In this document: one piece after another, positions 22,876 through 34,616 of the stretch | Layout of the letters: every line of letters starts with the position of its first letter | Numbering within the stretch: the first letter of the stretch is position 1 | Position numbers and translations under genes: made by a program | Source: Amorphophallus konjac | Lineage: Eukaryota > Streptophyta > Magnoliopsida > Alismatales > Araceae | DNA length: 64,000 nucleotides | Direction of reading: 5' to 3' | NCBI GenBank assembly: GCA_022559845.1 | Contig: CM040118.1 | Coordinates: forward strand, 263,399,519 to 263,463,518 | Notes under the pieces: generated by a model | Seen by the model: the letters and a program-made list of their open reading frames with translations, nothing else | What the model was told of the DNA's origin: nothing | Databases searched by the model: none

Positions 22876-24477
22876 CCACTTCTCTCTCGGGTGGAATACC
22901 AGGCAACTCGTCCGAAAATACATCAGAATAATCCCGAATGATAGGAATGTCCTTTAGAATGGGTTCCGTGTGCTCGGTCATAGTGATAGAAACTAAGAAA
23001 CCGACACCACCCTTCCTTAAGAATTTCTCGGCCTTGAGGGCCGAAATTAGAGGTATGTGCTTGAAATGCCGGATGCCAGAAAATAGAAGGTCGGGGTAAC
23101 CCATAAAAGTTACCGTACCCAGCTTGCAATTGACACTAGCACCATGTGTAGATAGCCAATCGGCACCCAAAATAACATCATATCCTTCCATCTCCATGCA
23201 TACCAAATCAGCGGGTAAGTTATAACCGCTAATTAAATTTCACTATCAGGATAGAAGTGTTTAATCTCCGTTCCCATTCCAATAGGGGTAGTGATGGTAA
23301 GTGTAGGATCTAATGGAACAGGCTTCACAGATAAAAGACCAGCAAATCTTCTAGATATAAATGAATGCGTAGCTCCGGTGTCAAATAAGACAGAGGCAGG
23401 CTTGGAGTATATGAAAAGAGTACCTTCCACGATGCCTCCTTCATCGGTAGGTTCCTTACCCATAAGGGCTTGAAGTCTTCCTGGCTTCTTGGCAATAATA
23501 GGAAGCTTTGCCGGTGATTGAGCTTGCTCGTTGAGAAGAGGGCAATTCGGGATCCTATGCTCCCGACTCCCGCATCGAAGACATGCACCGAGCTTTCTCC
23601 AACATTCCTCAGCTTTATGTCCGGGCTTCTCGCAGTATTTGCATAATTCCTTTGATGTTGCCGATATAGGGACAATTTGCTTGTCGAATGTCCTCGGCTT
23701 CTTGTCCCCATGAAAATTACGTCCACCTTTGTTGAAATTTCGCCCATCCTTGATGAAATTACGCCCGTCATTGGGCCTTTTCTTCCCGAAGGAAGGTTTG
23801 AAACTTCGGACCCAGTAACTTGCTCTCTCTTGGCTTCCCTTCCTCGGATGCGATCCGATAACTCCGTTGCATCTTCTAGGAGTTGTGCTCTCCGTACCAC
23901 ATCAGAATAAATTTGGATATCCATCGGGGCCAGTTGAGTAATATATTGAGGCTTAAGGCCGTTAAGAAATCTCCGTGCCTTCATCTTGTCAGTACCCACG
24001 AGATGTGGAGCGTACCGAGATAACCTCGAAAATTGAGCTTCATATTCCGCAACTGATAAACCCCTTTGTTTAAAGGCGGCAAACTCAGCGGCCTTCCTTT
24101 CTTGTACTCGGTCGGAGAAGTATTTACTATTGAAGTGTTCCACGAACTCTTCCCATAGAATTTGGTCGTGCGGTAAAGTAGCTTCGACCGATTCCCACCA
24201 GGCACGTGCATCTCTTTCCAGTTGGAAAGTAGCGAGTAGGACCTTTTCCTCGTCGGCACATTGCATGACTCGAAATATCCTCTCGATCTCCTTAATCCAA
24301 TGTTCGGCCTCGTCCGGATCCGTAGATCCAGCGAACTTGGGAGGGTTCATGCTTCGAAATTTCTATGCAAATCTCCGGCTCCTCGGTTTGCTCCTCCCTG
24401 AGCAACCTGTTGGAGGGCTTGTGTTAAGCCTTGAACGTCCGCTGCATCTCGCGCCATTGAGCTCTCTCGGCGGCCAT
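22876..24477 (-). pseudogene. Element A gag and protease (broken)
   Basis: Minus strand from an ATG at 24477 (MAAERAQWRE). Single-base losses break the frame before MNPPKFAGSTDPDEAEHW at 24350. The Gag domain continues through AWWESVEATLP and FLNGLKPQYITQLAPMDI. A further shift lies near 23800, upstream of the zinc knuckles (CKYCEKPGHKAEEC type, another frame). Protease follows with VLFDTGATHSFISRRF. A frameshift near 23235 precedes ADWLSTHGASVNCKLG (22832-23206 frame), and the segment ends at IPPEREVVF where B is inserted. At least four lesions mean no functional Gag. D at 34027 has a related gag. Confidence 0.92.
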
Positions 24478-24699
24478 TTGCGAGAATTAGCCTGAAACCA
24501 TAATTCCAAGGTTTATTATTTTTGTTGTGGTATTTATTTCTTGATAATTCTCATTTAACCCGTGTTTCTACCCAATCTTACCAGGAAGGTTTTGAGACCT
24601 ATCCAATTTCTAGATATTGATCTAGAACCTATGTTTGAGGGAAACTATGTTTTAAGAATGAACCTATAATTGTGAAACCTAGGATTTTATGTAACCTAG

Positions 24700-24711
24700 G
24701 CTCTGATACCA
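24700..24711 (-). other. Primer binding site of element A
   Basis: Minus-strand TGGTATCAGAGC (initiator-Met tRNA), separated from the LTR by seven bases (GTCTTTG). D has the same offset (GTTTTTG), unlike the two-base gap of B, C and F. The leader 24478-24699 has no reading frame of note. Confidence 0.93.
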
Positions 24712-25003
24712 CAAAGACTGTCACGTCCCGACGCGGAATATCGAGGGCGCGACGAGTCGTAAACACGCGTGTCGATCAGAGCATGTACAATTTTATTTCT
24801 AAAGTCAGAAATGAATGGGAAAATGATACTTTTATTCCATCAAAATGAAGTTTACAACACTAATTCATAAGCCATAAAGGACAATTACAACTTCCAAATC
24901 CAAATTACAACATTCTTGTAAAATCACTAGTTGATCTACATAAACCTAGGTAAAAGGAAAACACTCTCTCACTCTTGTCCATTCCCTTGTTCATTTTCAT
25001 TTC

Positions 25004-27222
25004 CTGCAACAATTAACCAAAACGTAGGGTGAGCTAAAAGCTCAGTAGGATTTTATATCTCTATGAACCAGGCAATCTTTAAGTGTTAGCAATTTAAACA
25101 ATTTTCTAACTTGTATCGGGAAGTGTATAAACATGAATGGAATTTCCAAGTAATTGAGATGATATGATATCAAGATGAATTTCCAAGTAATGACTTTGAA
25201 CAAGTAAGGAATTTCATGTAATTGGCCATTTTCACGCAAGTCAAGTAATTCATGTAATTTTCAAGTAAACAAGTAACAAGTAAACAAGTACGAATAGTGG
25301 AATGCCGTATCAAGTAAATCTATCATGCACTTCGGTGCAATGCCACACCATTGGTCAATCAACTCCCATGGGCACAAGTACTTTCGGGCGCTCCCCCCAG
25401 GACCAGACCGGGCCCCATTAATGCCAGGCATTGAGTCATATGGATCCGAAGATCCCAAGTACGTTTAGACATCCACTTTAATGTATATGGCCAAGAATTT
25501 TCAAGAATATGCTGTTTGTAATAAGCACAGATTTGACACAATTTCAGAAGTTGCAAGAAAAGTGGATAACAATTTAAGGCATAATGTTTAACGACATTAA
25601 GTCGTGGAGTTCAAAAATGAACGGTAAGTAGGAAGAAAATCAAGTAATTAGAGTTTAATAGAATTAATTTGATTCCATGGTTTAATCTTATGTGCATTTG
25701 ATTTACAAGTGTTTAGACATGTTTACAGGAAGTTTTTGTTCATTAAAAATGCATTAGTTAGCCAAAACGGTGATTTATTATAATAATCAGAATTTTATTA
25801 TGAAAATAACTTTTTATGTTGAAAATAATTCTAACTTGCTGAAAATAATATTAACATGCTGTGAATGATTTTCATATGTTACCTTACTGGTAAGATGATA
25901 AAAATAAATTTTTCATGCTGGATTTAATTTTTACATGCTGAAAATTAATTATTAACATGCTAAAATTAATACTTAACATGCTAAAATAATCAACTTACTG
26001 ATAAGATGATAAGATAAGTTTACCATGCTGATTACAGAAATTTTCTGATAACAACATAATTTTTATCATGCTAAAAATCATTTTTCTCTATTTATTTGCT
26101 AATTATTTGATAGGAAAATAGAATTATCATGCTGAAAAATAGTTTTAATACACTGAAAATAATTCTAACATGCCAAAAATAATTTTAACATGCTGGAATA
26201 ATTTTACTATACTAGAAGAATTTTTATCATGCTGGAAGTAATTTTCATGCATCAATTTACTAATTATTTAATAGGAAATTAGGTTTCATATGCACAAAAA
26301 TAGCTTTAAATAGATTTTAACATGCTGAAAATAATTTTTATATCTCAGTATGTATAAAATAATTTTATCATATTGGAAGTCACTTTTAACATGCTAGAAA
26401 TAGTTTTAACATGTTGGAAATAATTTTTAGTATGTATAAACTAATGTGGTGAAAATTAGATTTTTACATGTAAAAATAATTCATTCTACAAAAATAAATT
26501 TTTAACGTGCTGTAAGAATTAAAACATGCTAATCTTACATTTTCTTACTTTTGGTGACTAATTACGTACAATTAACGTGGACTTCCAACAGATATAGTTC
26601 CTATTGTAAAGTGACTTAAGTTTAGTCCCACATTGGAAGTTACAAAAAACTTGCATAGCTTTATATGTTGGAGAACTCACCCTTGGGTCAGGACCCAAGG
26701 GGCATAGGATGTGGGCTTGAGTTGTGAATTGATACAAAACTAATAATATATATATTTGTTTGTTTGTTTGTGCCGAGCCGAGCCGAGCCGAGGTGCGGTG
26801 CGGTCAAGGCCAATTATATATATATATCGTTCGTTCTAGAAATATATATATATATTTTAAAAAAAATGTTTGACCTAATTTTTGTGAACGCGCTAGCTTA
26901 TGCTAGCGCGACTTTGAATATCGCGCTACCCTTGGGTAGCGCGTTCTGAAAATATAAATTTTTTTTTTAAAATGTTTGACCCCAGAGGGGCGAGAAAAAC
27001 ACTGTGTGAACGCGCTATGTCGGGCCAGCGCGTTCAGAACGCGCTACTGAGGTATAGCGCGTTCTAGACCTGATAAAAAAAATGGGAATACGCCTCCAAT
27101 AAAATGACCATAACTTGCTCATTTCAAAACGGAATTTAATAAATGAGCTATCAATGGAAAGAGGACAGAAAAATGAACAAGATGACATGATTTAATTGAA
27201 GTTTAGCCTGAGAGACACCTAC
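25004..27222 (-). other. Putative leader intron in the A LTR (5' copy)
   Basis: Same donor (AAAAG|GTAGGTG, intron start 27222) and an acceptor TTGTTGCAG|GAAATG ending at 25004 on the minus strand. This is the copy whose transcript would reach the primer site and gag. Encloses the palindrome cluster 26889-27065. Confidence 0.4.
26889..27065. repeat. AGCGCG palindrome cluster in the A 5' LTR (four hairpins)
   Basis: CGCGCTAGC/GCTAGCGCG (26889-26897, 26902-26910), CGCGCTACCC/GGGTAGCGCG (26922-26931, 26934-26943), a GAACGCGCT/AGCGCGTTC pair near 27008-27035, and AGAACGCGCTA/TAGCGCGTTCT (27036-27046, 27055-27065). Arms of all are perfect. The first two are lost from the 3' LTR. Confidence 0.92.
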
Positions 27223-27903
27223 CTTTTGATGGATCTAAGATTATCCCCAAATATATAAAGAAAACCCTTGATCTTCCAAATCCTCCTTCAAATCTCCACG
27301 AATCTTCGCAGCAGCATAAACTTAACTCCCAGGGATGGTTTGAGGGTCGAATGGGGTTCTATTTATAGCCAAAACTTGGCAAAATGGGTCAAAGTTTCCT
27401 TACCTAAATCCACCAACCCCATGAACTCGTTTTAGAAGAAAAATACAATTTCTCCTCTTAATTTAGACCATCTTAAGTGTGAATTCAGTGTAAAAACGGC
27501 TGGTCCAAGGTGGCTGGTAGGTAAGGGTCTATTTTTGAGTCAAATCTTCTAGAAATGGGGTTATTATAATCTCTTAAATATCATATTAAACACATGTTAC
27601 GAATTTAAGGTTAATTTAACCTTTATTGAATCCTTTAACCATTAATTCAACCCATTATGCATTATCCAATGGGCCAATTGTAAACCTAATCCATTACATA
27701 GACTTTTATTGGGCTTACTATTGATTTATCTAAGGTGCAAAGCATTTAATCTCTATTTACTTCTAGTTGATTCAAGTAAATTCAATAAACTAGCTTATTT
27801 CATATAGTAAAAATGAAATTTGATTATTTCATGAAAATTTTAATTACATAATCAAATTAAAATTTTTATTTCTCATTTTTAAATTTTGGGTTTCTACAGC
27901 AAG

Positions 27904-29784
27904 TCCATATGTTTTCGTCAGATCATATATGAATAGATATGTACATATGTATCTGTAGATAGATATATACGTATGCATGCATTCACTTCTCTTTACTGCT
28001 ATCCTCTGGATCTCCCCTCCGCCATGTTCATGTGTCGGCTTCGGCCCTCACGCTGTGTTCGGCCACGATCGGATGACTCCTGGGTCACCGGAATCCCTTG
28101 TAGGCTTGCCCTCGGGACCTCCGGCCCCATACGGGAGAAGTCTACATGATCGCAATAACCCATGGGTCACTGGTTTCCCTTGTAGGCTAGCCCTCGGGAT
28201 CTCCGGCCCCAAATGGGGTAATTTTACTGGTGTCGTTGCTTATGCACACACCGGGATGTTTCGGGGACGTCAGAGTTCTCTCCGCATGGCGCGCCCCATT
28301 TTTTCCCCCGGACCCTTTCGATCTAGGGGAGGTGCTGCCCGATTCTTGCCAGGGCCAAGAACAAGTGAACAAATAGAACACTCAAGAACGAACTGAGTTT
28401 TTAATCCAATACACAGTAAGCTCTGTGAATCAAACCCCCCGAATAAAACACTTAAACCTCCTGCTCACTCACCTTAACAAACCATCAACGATGCTTAAAC
28501 CCTCATCCTATTGATCTAGGGTGTCAATTGAACAATTAATCTAACTATTGATCCTTCCGTAGGCCATAGAATCAAGAACAGAAAGCAAAACAAGTCCACA
28601 GAACGAATAAGAAAACTCAAGAGACGATGTCCCGGCGTGGCCTAATCCGGCGCGGTCACCCCTCACCGCGCCGATTTAACACCACCCTCGTAACCTCCCA
28701 TCTCCCTTGAACGCTAAAACGGCGCGCCCCCCGTGGGAGCCTCTCTATCCGGCGCTCCCTTCTGCCTTGCTTAACCATTAAAATGGCGCCCCTTGGCCTC
28801 CCTTAAACCGGCGTGCCCTTCAGCCCCTTGTAGTATCCTTAAACCGGCGCCCCCCCCTCCATCTCCATTTACACCTTAAAACGGCGCCCCTTAACCGGCG
28901 CGCCCCCCCCTTCAATATCACCTAATCCGGCGTGCTTGAAAGAAAAGAAAATGCTTAATCAAAAAAAAAAGGAATTGAAGTTAATGAACAAAACTTTAAG
29001 TTTTCCCTCCACTATAATCCAAATTTTGTTCCGGGGGCGCTGCCCCCGGAAACCCCCGCAAGGGGCGCTGCGAGGGCGCACGTTGTCGAGTTTTGGCTTT
29101 ACACTTAACAACCCGCTCCCCCGGATTGTGTAATGATGCCCCGTGGTGTTGGACGTGGACCTCGGGATCCCCGACATGGTCATGATCCGTGCACCTCTTG
29201 GGCCGATAGTTCATCAGCTTGACCCACTTCTTCCGGGATCCGATCCCGTACCCACATGAAACGTGCCGTACCTACGGTAGATATCCGAATGTCTTTGTTG
29301 TTACCTTCGATGCTTCAAATATGGACTCTCGACCGAACACTGGATGGTCCGTTAGTGACTGATATATATATATACCGGGATCTAATCCCGCACTTGCATT
29401 AAATTTGCCGCATTCGCAGCAAGTATTTGTATGGTTTTGAACACCGTTTCGCATATCGATGCGGAGGGTCTGAATCATGTCAACCCAACTCGCATGCTTT
29501 AATGAAAAATTGATGTTTAGGCCATGAGGCCCCTTTTCTTGGCGATTAATCAGAGGTCTTCCCCTCTCTTAGGGGATGTAATTAACGTCGTGGCCTTTAT
29601 AGCGCGGCGGGTCTCCAATCCCGACCCGATACCCACAATCGTCTGATTAGTCAGATGGAGCGCACCCCGGGCTTCGGACCACTCCAGTCTTGAAGCCCGA
29701 ACACATTGTCACCTAGGTGACTGGCACGCCCTCGCACTAGATAAACCGATAAACTGATAAAAAGAACACCCCGATATCTCTACA
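27904..29784 (+). mobile_element. Element Y, right part
   Basis: Continues Y after element A. Homology to Z is clear from the reverse complement of 34617-36760: the GGGATCTAATCCCGC block, GTCTGATTAGTCAGA, and GGGGGCGCTGCCCCC. A second GC-rich motif cluster (28640-28930) repeats TTAAACCGGCG and GGCGCGCC. Ends GATATCTCTACA at 29784. Reading frames here (for example 27977-28396) have no recognisable product and are not conserved in Z. Confidence 0.7.
28640..28930. repeat. Leader cluster of CCGGCGCGCC / TTAAAACGGCG motifs in Y
   Basis: About ten spaced copies of (A)CCGGCGYGCC or AACGGCGC cores, each a short palindrome. The equivalent cluster in Z is 36090-36450. Just beyond, CCGGGGGCGCTGCCCCCGG (29033-29051) is a near-perfect hairpin. 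Confidence 0.75.
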
Positions 29785-30987
29785 CCTCGAAACCTAGTGC
29801 GTTCCACACCGTCACAAAGCTTAAGTATGTTAACCCAAGGGTTGATATTCTAAGGTTCTAGATGGCTTAATAATGGTCTAAGACTTATCATATTGATCAA
29901 GGAACTTAATATAATGAATGAAAGTTATGAAATGGATCGTTATGCTGCCGATTTATTTCCATAAGCATAACCTTGTTTAAGTCATTCTTGACTCTCGCAT
30001 TCTTAAAAATTGAAGCGTTAATTCATTGAATTATTGTTATCAAGAGCTTGTTGGAATTGTACATTCTTGGCCATACTTTATTTTTACATGCGTGGAAGTA
30101 GCTTGATTTATACTTGAAGATGCGATTGAGCACTGATTGTGTTCAAGGGCTCTATGCTAGTTCCCTCGACTGATTGTCAGAAACATACTATTATAAACCA
30201 TGGGGTATGATGTTACTGGCATCGCATTGCGCTGGGAGTACTTTCTCTATAAATAAGTGAAAATCCACAATACGATACAGCATGATTGATACTTGTACAT
30301 GACTTTCTTGATATTCCACAGAAATTCATGAAGTACTTGCTCATAAGCAAAAGATACTGGAGTGATGATTATGTGGCATTGCTAGTACATTCTCATTACA
30401 TTCTTGTTCATGAAAGGCCAATATCATGTTCTTATAACGTTCTTGCTGGTTCATACTTGCTCTCATTCTATCTTAACGATCATCTTTGTTACTTTGGTTT
30501 AATCGCATGATTGATCGCATTCGCATGATTTTACCTTATTTCTTTAGAGTAAAAATATTAATTACTTTAATGATACCTTCGTGTTGATACAAAGATACCT
30601 ACTGGGCAAGTGTGCTCATTACCTATTTCTAATCTTTTTCAAGAAATGAAAGTGGTTCGAATTCGGATTCGGGTTATACAAGTAGCGGGTCCAAGAGCGA
30701 ATGAAAGTCATATCAAGTTGAGAGTGAAGACGAGGGAGTCTACATTGTTTAGATTGAGTCTATGTAATTTTCCTATTTTTGAGTCTGATAGATTGAAAGA
30801 CAGTGATTGTATTTGAATATTGATTATCAATAAAATAAGTTGGAGTTTTGATTAAAGTATTGTGCAATTGCATTTATGTGTGATTGTCTTGCGCTCTGAT
30901 TATTCTTGCTTGCAAGAGGCTTACCATGCCGGCTGTTCATGTTTCTGGATCGAGTCTTTCGTTGTCATAAAGGCTCGGGGCGTGACA
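29785..30987 (+). repeat. LTR remnant J (chromovirus-like 3' end)
   Basis: Ends GGCTCGGGGCGTGACA at 30987, like the D LTR end (CTCGGGACGTGACA). Upstream it keeps, in the same order, TACTGGGCAAGTGTGCTCATTAC and a TTTTTCAAG acceptor-like site (30598-30647), then a U5-like AATAAA stretch. No primer site follows and the start is not definable. I see no gene. Confidence 0.45.
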
Positions 30988-31134
30988 ATGCATGGCTTAG
31001 GGTTTAGTACGACCTGGAAGGCAGCTGCATATATGGATAGTGGAGATTAGCATGGGATGTTTAAAACTAACTAGGACTTCTACGTGGGAAATTATCCCCC
31101 ATTAGGAATCTAACCCCGTGGGATCCCCTTCTTC

Positions 31135-31140
31135 TATAAA
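31135..31140 (+). promoter_or_regulatory. TATA box of the D LTR
   Basis: CTTCTATAAATTAAACC, in the same order relative to the donor-like site as in A. Confidence 0.55.
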
Positions 31141-31601
31141 TTAAACCTCGCATCAACATGCTCCATCTACTACTGTTGCTCGTATTGGTTCCTTTGCGTC
31201 AACATCATCCTCATCGTCTCCCTCCTGCTGCCGTACGAGAAGAAGGATAGCTGCTCTCCTCGTATTGTTAGTGCCTGAAGAAGCAATCGCTTCTTCCTCT
31301 TCTGTCTTTGCTGCGGGTGCTGCCGTTCATGAACGTGAAGAGAAGCATTCTCCTTTCTTCTTCCTCGACATATCCTGCAGCAGTTGCCGTGAAGAAGTTC
31401 TTCTTCCTCGACTGCTGCTTCTCCCTGCTACTTCTTCCTTTTGTTGTTGTGGACGCCGTGGGATTTCCTCTGCTACCACGGTTGCTGCTGCACGAAGGAG
31501 CAAGCCTCATCTTCCTGTCATTGCTGCTATTGCTGCAGTTGATATTCTTCTCTCACGTCCATGAATATTCTCTTCGTTCTCGTCTCAATCAACCACAAGA
31601 G

Positions 31602-33528
31602 GTAGGTTTTCTCAAGAAACGAAGCCCAATACAATAGGAGATAACTAACTGCATGCTTGTAGATCTTGTATCATGTTCATAGATTCATCCCTTAATGTCT
31701 GTTTTGAGTTTTATGTGTCTCTGTTAATTTTTATAATGCACATGAAAATAGCGACCAAGGCATGGCCGCTTATTGAATGAACGCCCACGCGAGTAGTCGC
31801 TAATTTCCTCAAAATTGTGATAGTGACCAGGGCACAGTTTAATGAGCGACCTTGCGGCAACTGCTAATTCTTTTAGTGAAATTAATAAATACCACATGCT
31901 AAAATTTAATATCTATGAAACATAGCGTTAAAAATTCTGCATGAGCATGTTTCTGGAACCTTTATATTTTTTTCTGTCTATCCATGTCTTTACTTTCATA
32001 ATTATGTGAACTCCAAGTTGATGAACAGTGTTATGTGTCTAAGATTGTATCTGTACAATGCATAGCATCAAACAAAGAATGAGCGACAGTCATATAGTTG
32101 CTATTTAAAGAATAAGCGCCCCTATACGGTGGCGTTGATTTGTAAAAATAATTAGTAAAAATGAAATATACGAAAATTATGATTCCATGACATGACAATA
32201 GACGTTATTTAAAGATTGGGCGTCATTGTAAACGGTCGCCAATTCTAATTAAATTATGTTGATTCTGGAAAATTTCAAGAATTAGCACCCGTCCATATAG
32301 TCACTAATTCTTAGTAATTTAAATTTGATTTCTGTAAATATAAGATTGAGCAACCTTTCAAAAAGCCGCTATTTCTGGATATAGCGACCTCTGGATGGAC
32401 GCCAATTTTTGTCTCTCAATTGTCCCGTGTTTTCAAACCCATATCCGTAGATGGAGTCCCTGTTTTGTTTCTATCGATTACACACTCAATTCTTGGTGAT
32501 GATTGGACCGTCCATAGGATATTCCTTCCTTTGGACTGGTACTTTCTTCATTGAGACCTCCATAAATCTACGCTACCCTTGGATTCCCTTAAGACAGCAA
32601 AACAAGTTGTACCATAAAAATCCTGGAACCCTCATTGGTCACGTCACTCTGAAGAAACGTGATGCTTAGCCTTCATAGAACGGTGTTTCTGGCCTCTTTG
32701 AGAAGTATGTTCTGTCAGTAATTAGCGACCATGACTTGGGCGCCAGATGGAATTGGCGACCAGGCCAGTGGCATTTTTTCACTGATTTAGCGACCTGAAC
32801 CTCGACGCTATTTCATCAAGCATGTATTGTTCACAGGAATTAGCGAGCAAACAGTGGGCGCTATTTCTGTAATTGATGACGATTGAGTTGACGCCAATTA
32901 CCCAGTTTCATGACATGTCTTGGTTTTCACGTGGTTTAACGAGGTGTCATACTTGTTCAAGTTCTGCCCTTGAACTCCTTCATTCGTGAAATCTACCTTA
33001 TCATCATACAATGGTTTATTCTTTGGAACTCTATATTGGCTATAACTATAGTGGATGTCTAAAATATACATGGCTCAATGCTTGTGCATATAGGGCCCGA
33101 TCTGGTCTTGGAAGGAGCACTCAAAAGTACTTGTGCCTATGAGAGTTGATTGATCACGGTGTGGTATTGCACCGAAGTGTATGACTTGCTAGATTTTGAC
33201 ATTTCACGACTCGTACTTGACTTGACATGACATGACATGCGTGGCCCAGAACGGGTATTTACTTGCTTGATATTATAATAGCCAATTCACGTGACATGAC
33301 ATGATTTTTTTACATGCTTGACCATCTTGATACATTTTACATGAATATCCTGAAATCTTGCTAGTTCATTAACTCTCGATACTCTACTCTCTCTCTCATC
33401 ATTGTCATGCGTACATGCATAGCTAGACTTGCATGCATATAACATGTAATTTACTTAAAGCAAGCTTGCACTTGAGATATAATTCCTACTGAGCATTCGC
33501 TCACCCTAGTTTTTCCCTTATTTTTCAG
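31602..33528 (+). other. Putative leader intron in the D LTR
   Basis: Donor CACAAGAG|GTAGGTTT and acceptor TTTCCCTTATTTTTCAG|G, with TGAGC-ATTC-GCTCA stem-loop and CTCAC ~28 bases before the acceptor. Same architecture as A, with different palindrome sequence inside. Confidence 0.4.
31750..32900. repeat. AGCGACC / GGCGCTA alternating motif array in the D LTR
   Basis: Roughly twenty degenerate copies of (T)AGCGACC and its opposite-strand form (GGTCGCTA, GGCGCTAATT), spaced 20-70 bases, for example TTAGCGACC near 32722 and 32788 and GCGCTATTT near 32859. Confidence 0.7.
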
Positions 33529-33861
33529 GTAACTCCGATGACGAAGCTCATTCGGATGGGGACGGACATGAGTGAAGAGCGTAGAGCCGTTCCAACTATT
33601 GGAGTTGTTATCTAGTCATGTCTTTTCTACTTTCTTGAGTCAATTATTATACTTTTCCCTTTATTAAGTCTAGTCATCAATGGATTATGTAATGGTCATA
33701 CTTATGGATGTTGGTATTATTAATAAAGAATTTGGTTTATCACCTTTACTTGTGCGCACTCTATCTATAAGGTCAAATTCCTTATGCTCTGATTGACATG
33801 AATGATATAAACTCGTCACGCGTACCGGGTTCCTTCCGCGCTCGGGACGTGACAGTTTTTG

Positions 33862-33873
33862 TGGTATCAGAGC
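33862..33873 (+). other. Primer binding site of element D
   Basis: TGGTATCAGAGC, seven bases after the LTR, followed by CTAGGATATTAAATTCCTAGG as in A. Confidence 0.93.
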
Positions 33874-34026
33874 CTAGGATATTAAATTCCTAGGAAACCA
33901 AGTCCAAGGATAGGTTTATACTTTTTACCCGGTGAGGTTGGGTAGAGCCATGGGTTAAGTTAACTTAGGGACTTAGACTCTTGGTTAATCATATATTAAT
34001 ATAGTTACTTAAAATCTTGTAGGATC

Positions 34027-34616
34027 ATGGCTGTAGAACGTGCTCAATGGCGCGACATGAAACGCACCGTCCAAGGTCTTACCCAGGCTTTACAACAAGT
34101 AGCGCAAGGCGGAGCAAACCGTGGAGCATGAGATCTCCACCATAGTTTCCGCAATATGAACCCACCAAAGTTCATTGGCTCAACCGACCCCGACGATGCC
34201 GAGCACTGGATCAGGGAGATTGAACGTATATTCCGTGTTATGCAATGCACGGATGAAGAAAAAGTCTTATTAGCGACTTTTCAACTAGAGCGGGATGCCC
34301 GATGCTGGTGGGAGTCGGTAGAAGCTTCATTACCCCATGAACATATCACGTGGGGTGAGTTCGTTGAATACTTCAATAGTAAGTATTTCTAGACCGGATA
34401 CAAGATAAGAAGGCTACAGAGTTTGCCACATTAAAGCAAAGAACTCTATCAGTGGCCGAGTATGAGGCCCAATTCTCCCGTCTTTCAATGTATGCACCGC
34501 ATCTAATGTGTACCGAGAAGATGAAGGCTAAAAGGTTTCTCAATGGGCTTAGGCCACAATATATAACTCAATTAGCGCCGATGGACATTCAAGTCTACTC
34601 GAAAATGATAAGGCGC
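34027..34616 (+). pseudogene. Element D gag, 5' part (broken, then split by Z)
   Basis: Starts MAVERAQWRDMKRTVQ. An in-frame TGA after ANRGA (34129-34131) interrupts it. MNPPKFIGSTDPDDAEHW at 34156 is in the same frame. A frameshift follows NSKYF near 34390, after which LSVAEYEAQFSRLS and LNGLRPQYITQLAPMDI read on in another frame. Z enters right after MIRR. Sequence is very close to the gag of A, so D is a plus-strand member of family A. The last five bases are the Z TSD. Confidence 0.93.
34612..34616. other. TSD of element Z (left copy, GGCGC)
   Basis: GGCGC lies within the gag of D before Z and recurs at 38326-38330 directly after Z. Removing Z and one copy restores the local gag reading order. 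Confidence 0.97.

Larger units (their letters stand above)
7402..27898 (-). mobile_element. Element A: Tekay/Del-like Ty3/gypsy chromovirus, interrupted by element B
   Basis: Complete but dead element in minus orientation: 5' LTR 24719-27898, primer site, gag, protease, RT, RNase H, integrase, C-terminal domain, polypurine tract, 3' LTR 7402-10383. A 5-bp TSD (GCAAG) flanks it. Without B and its extra TSD it is ~10.9 kb. It sits inside giant LTR Y, and B sits inside its pol between protease and RT. LTR length over 2.9 kb and the C-terminal integrase extension fit the Tekay/Del clade. Several frameshifts and three in-frame stops disable it. Element D on the plus strand is the same family. Confidence 0.95.
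24719..27898 (-). repeat. 5' LTR of element A (3,180 bp)
   Basis: The longer, more complete LTR copy of A. Relative to 7402-10383 it keeps ~198 bp around 26727-26943: GCCGAGCCGAG and TA repeats, and two extra perfect hairpins. TATA at 27359-27368 (minus). Confidence 0.95.
30988..33854 (+). repeat. 5' LTR region of element D
   Basis: The LTR end is firm: GGGACGTGACA at 33854, seven bases before a primer site. The start is not resolved and is placed at the end of J only as a working limit. Contents: TATA at 31135, CT-rich exon-like segment, donor-like AAGAG|GTAGGTTT at 31602, an array of AGCGACC/GGCGCTA motifs (31750-32900), TACTGAGCATTCGCTCACC stem-loop at 33487, acceptor-like TTATTTTTCAG|G at 33528, U5. 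The reading frames 31265-31637 are Ser/Cys/Leu-rich and not convincing genes. Confidence 0.7.

Noticed and set aside
26727..26943. Extra ~200 bp in the A 5' LTR as a small inserted transposon
   Set aside because: The difference is split into three gaps at repeats and a hairpin, without TSD, so deletion from the other LTR fits better.
31265..31637. Ser/Cys/Leu-rich frames in the D LTR
   Set aside because: They sit in the CT-rich leader right after TATA, with two overlapping frames open together and no domain.
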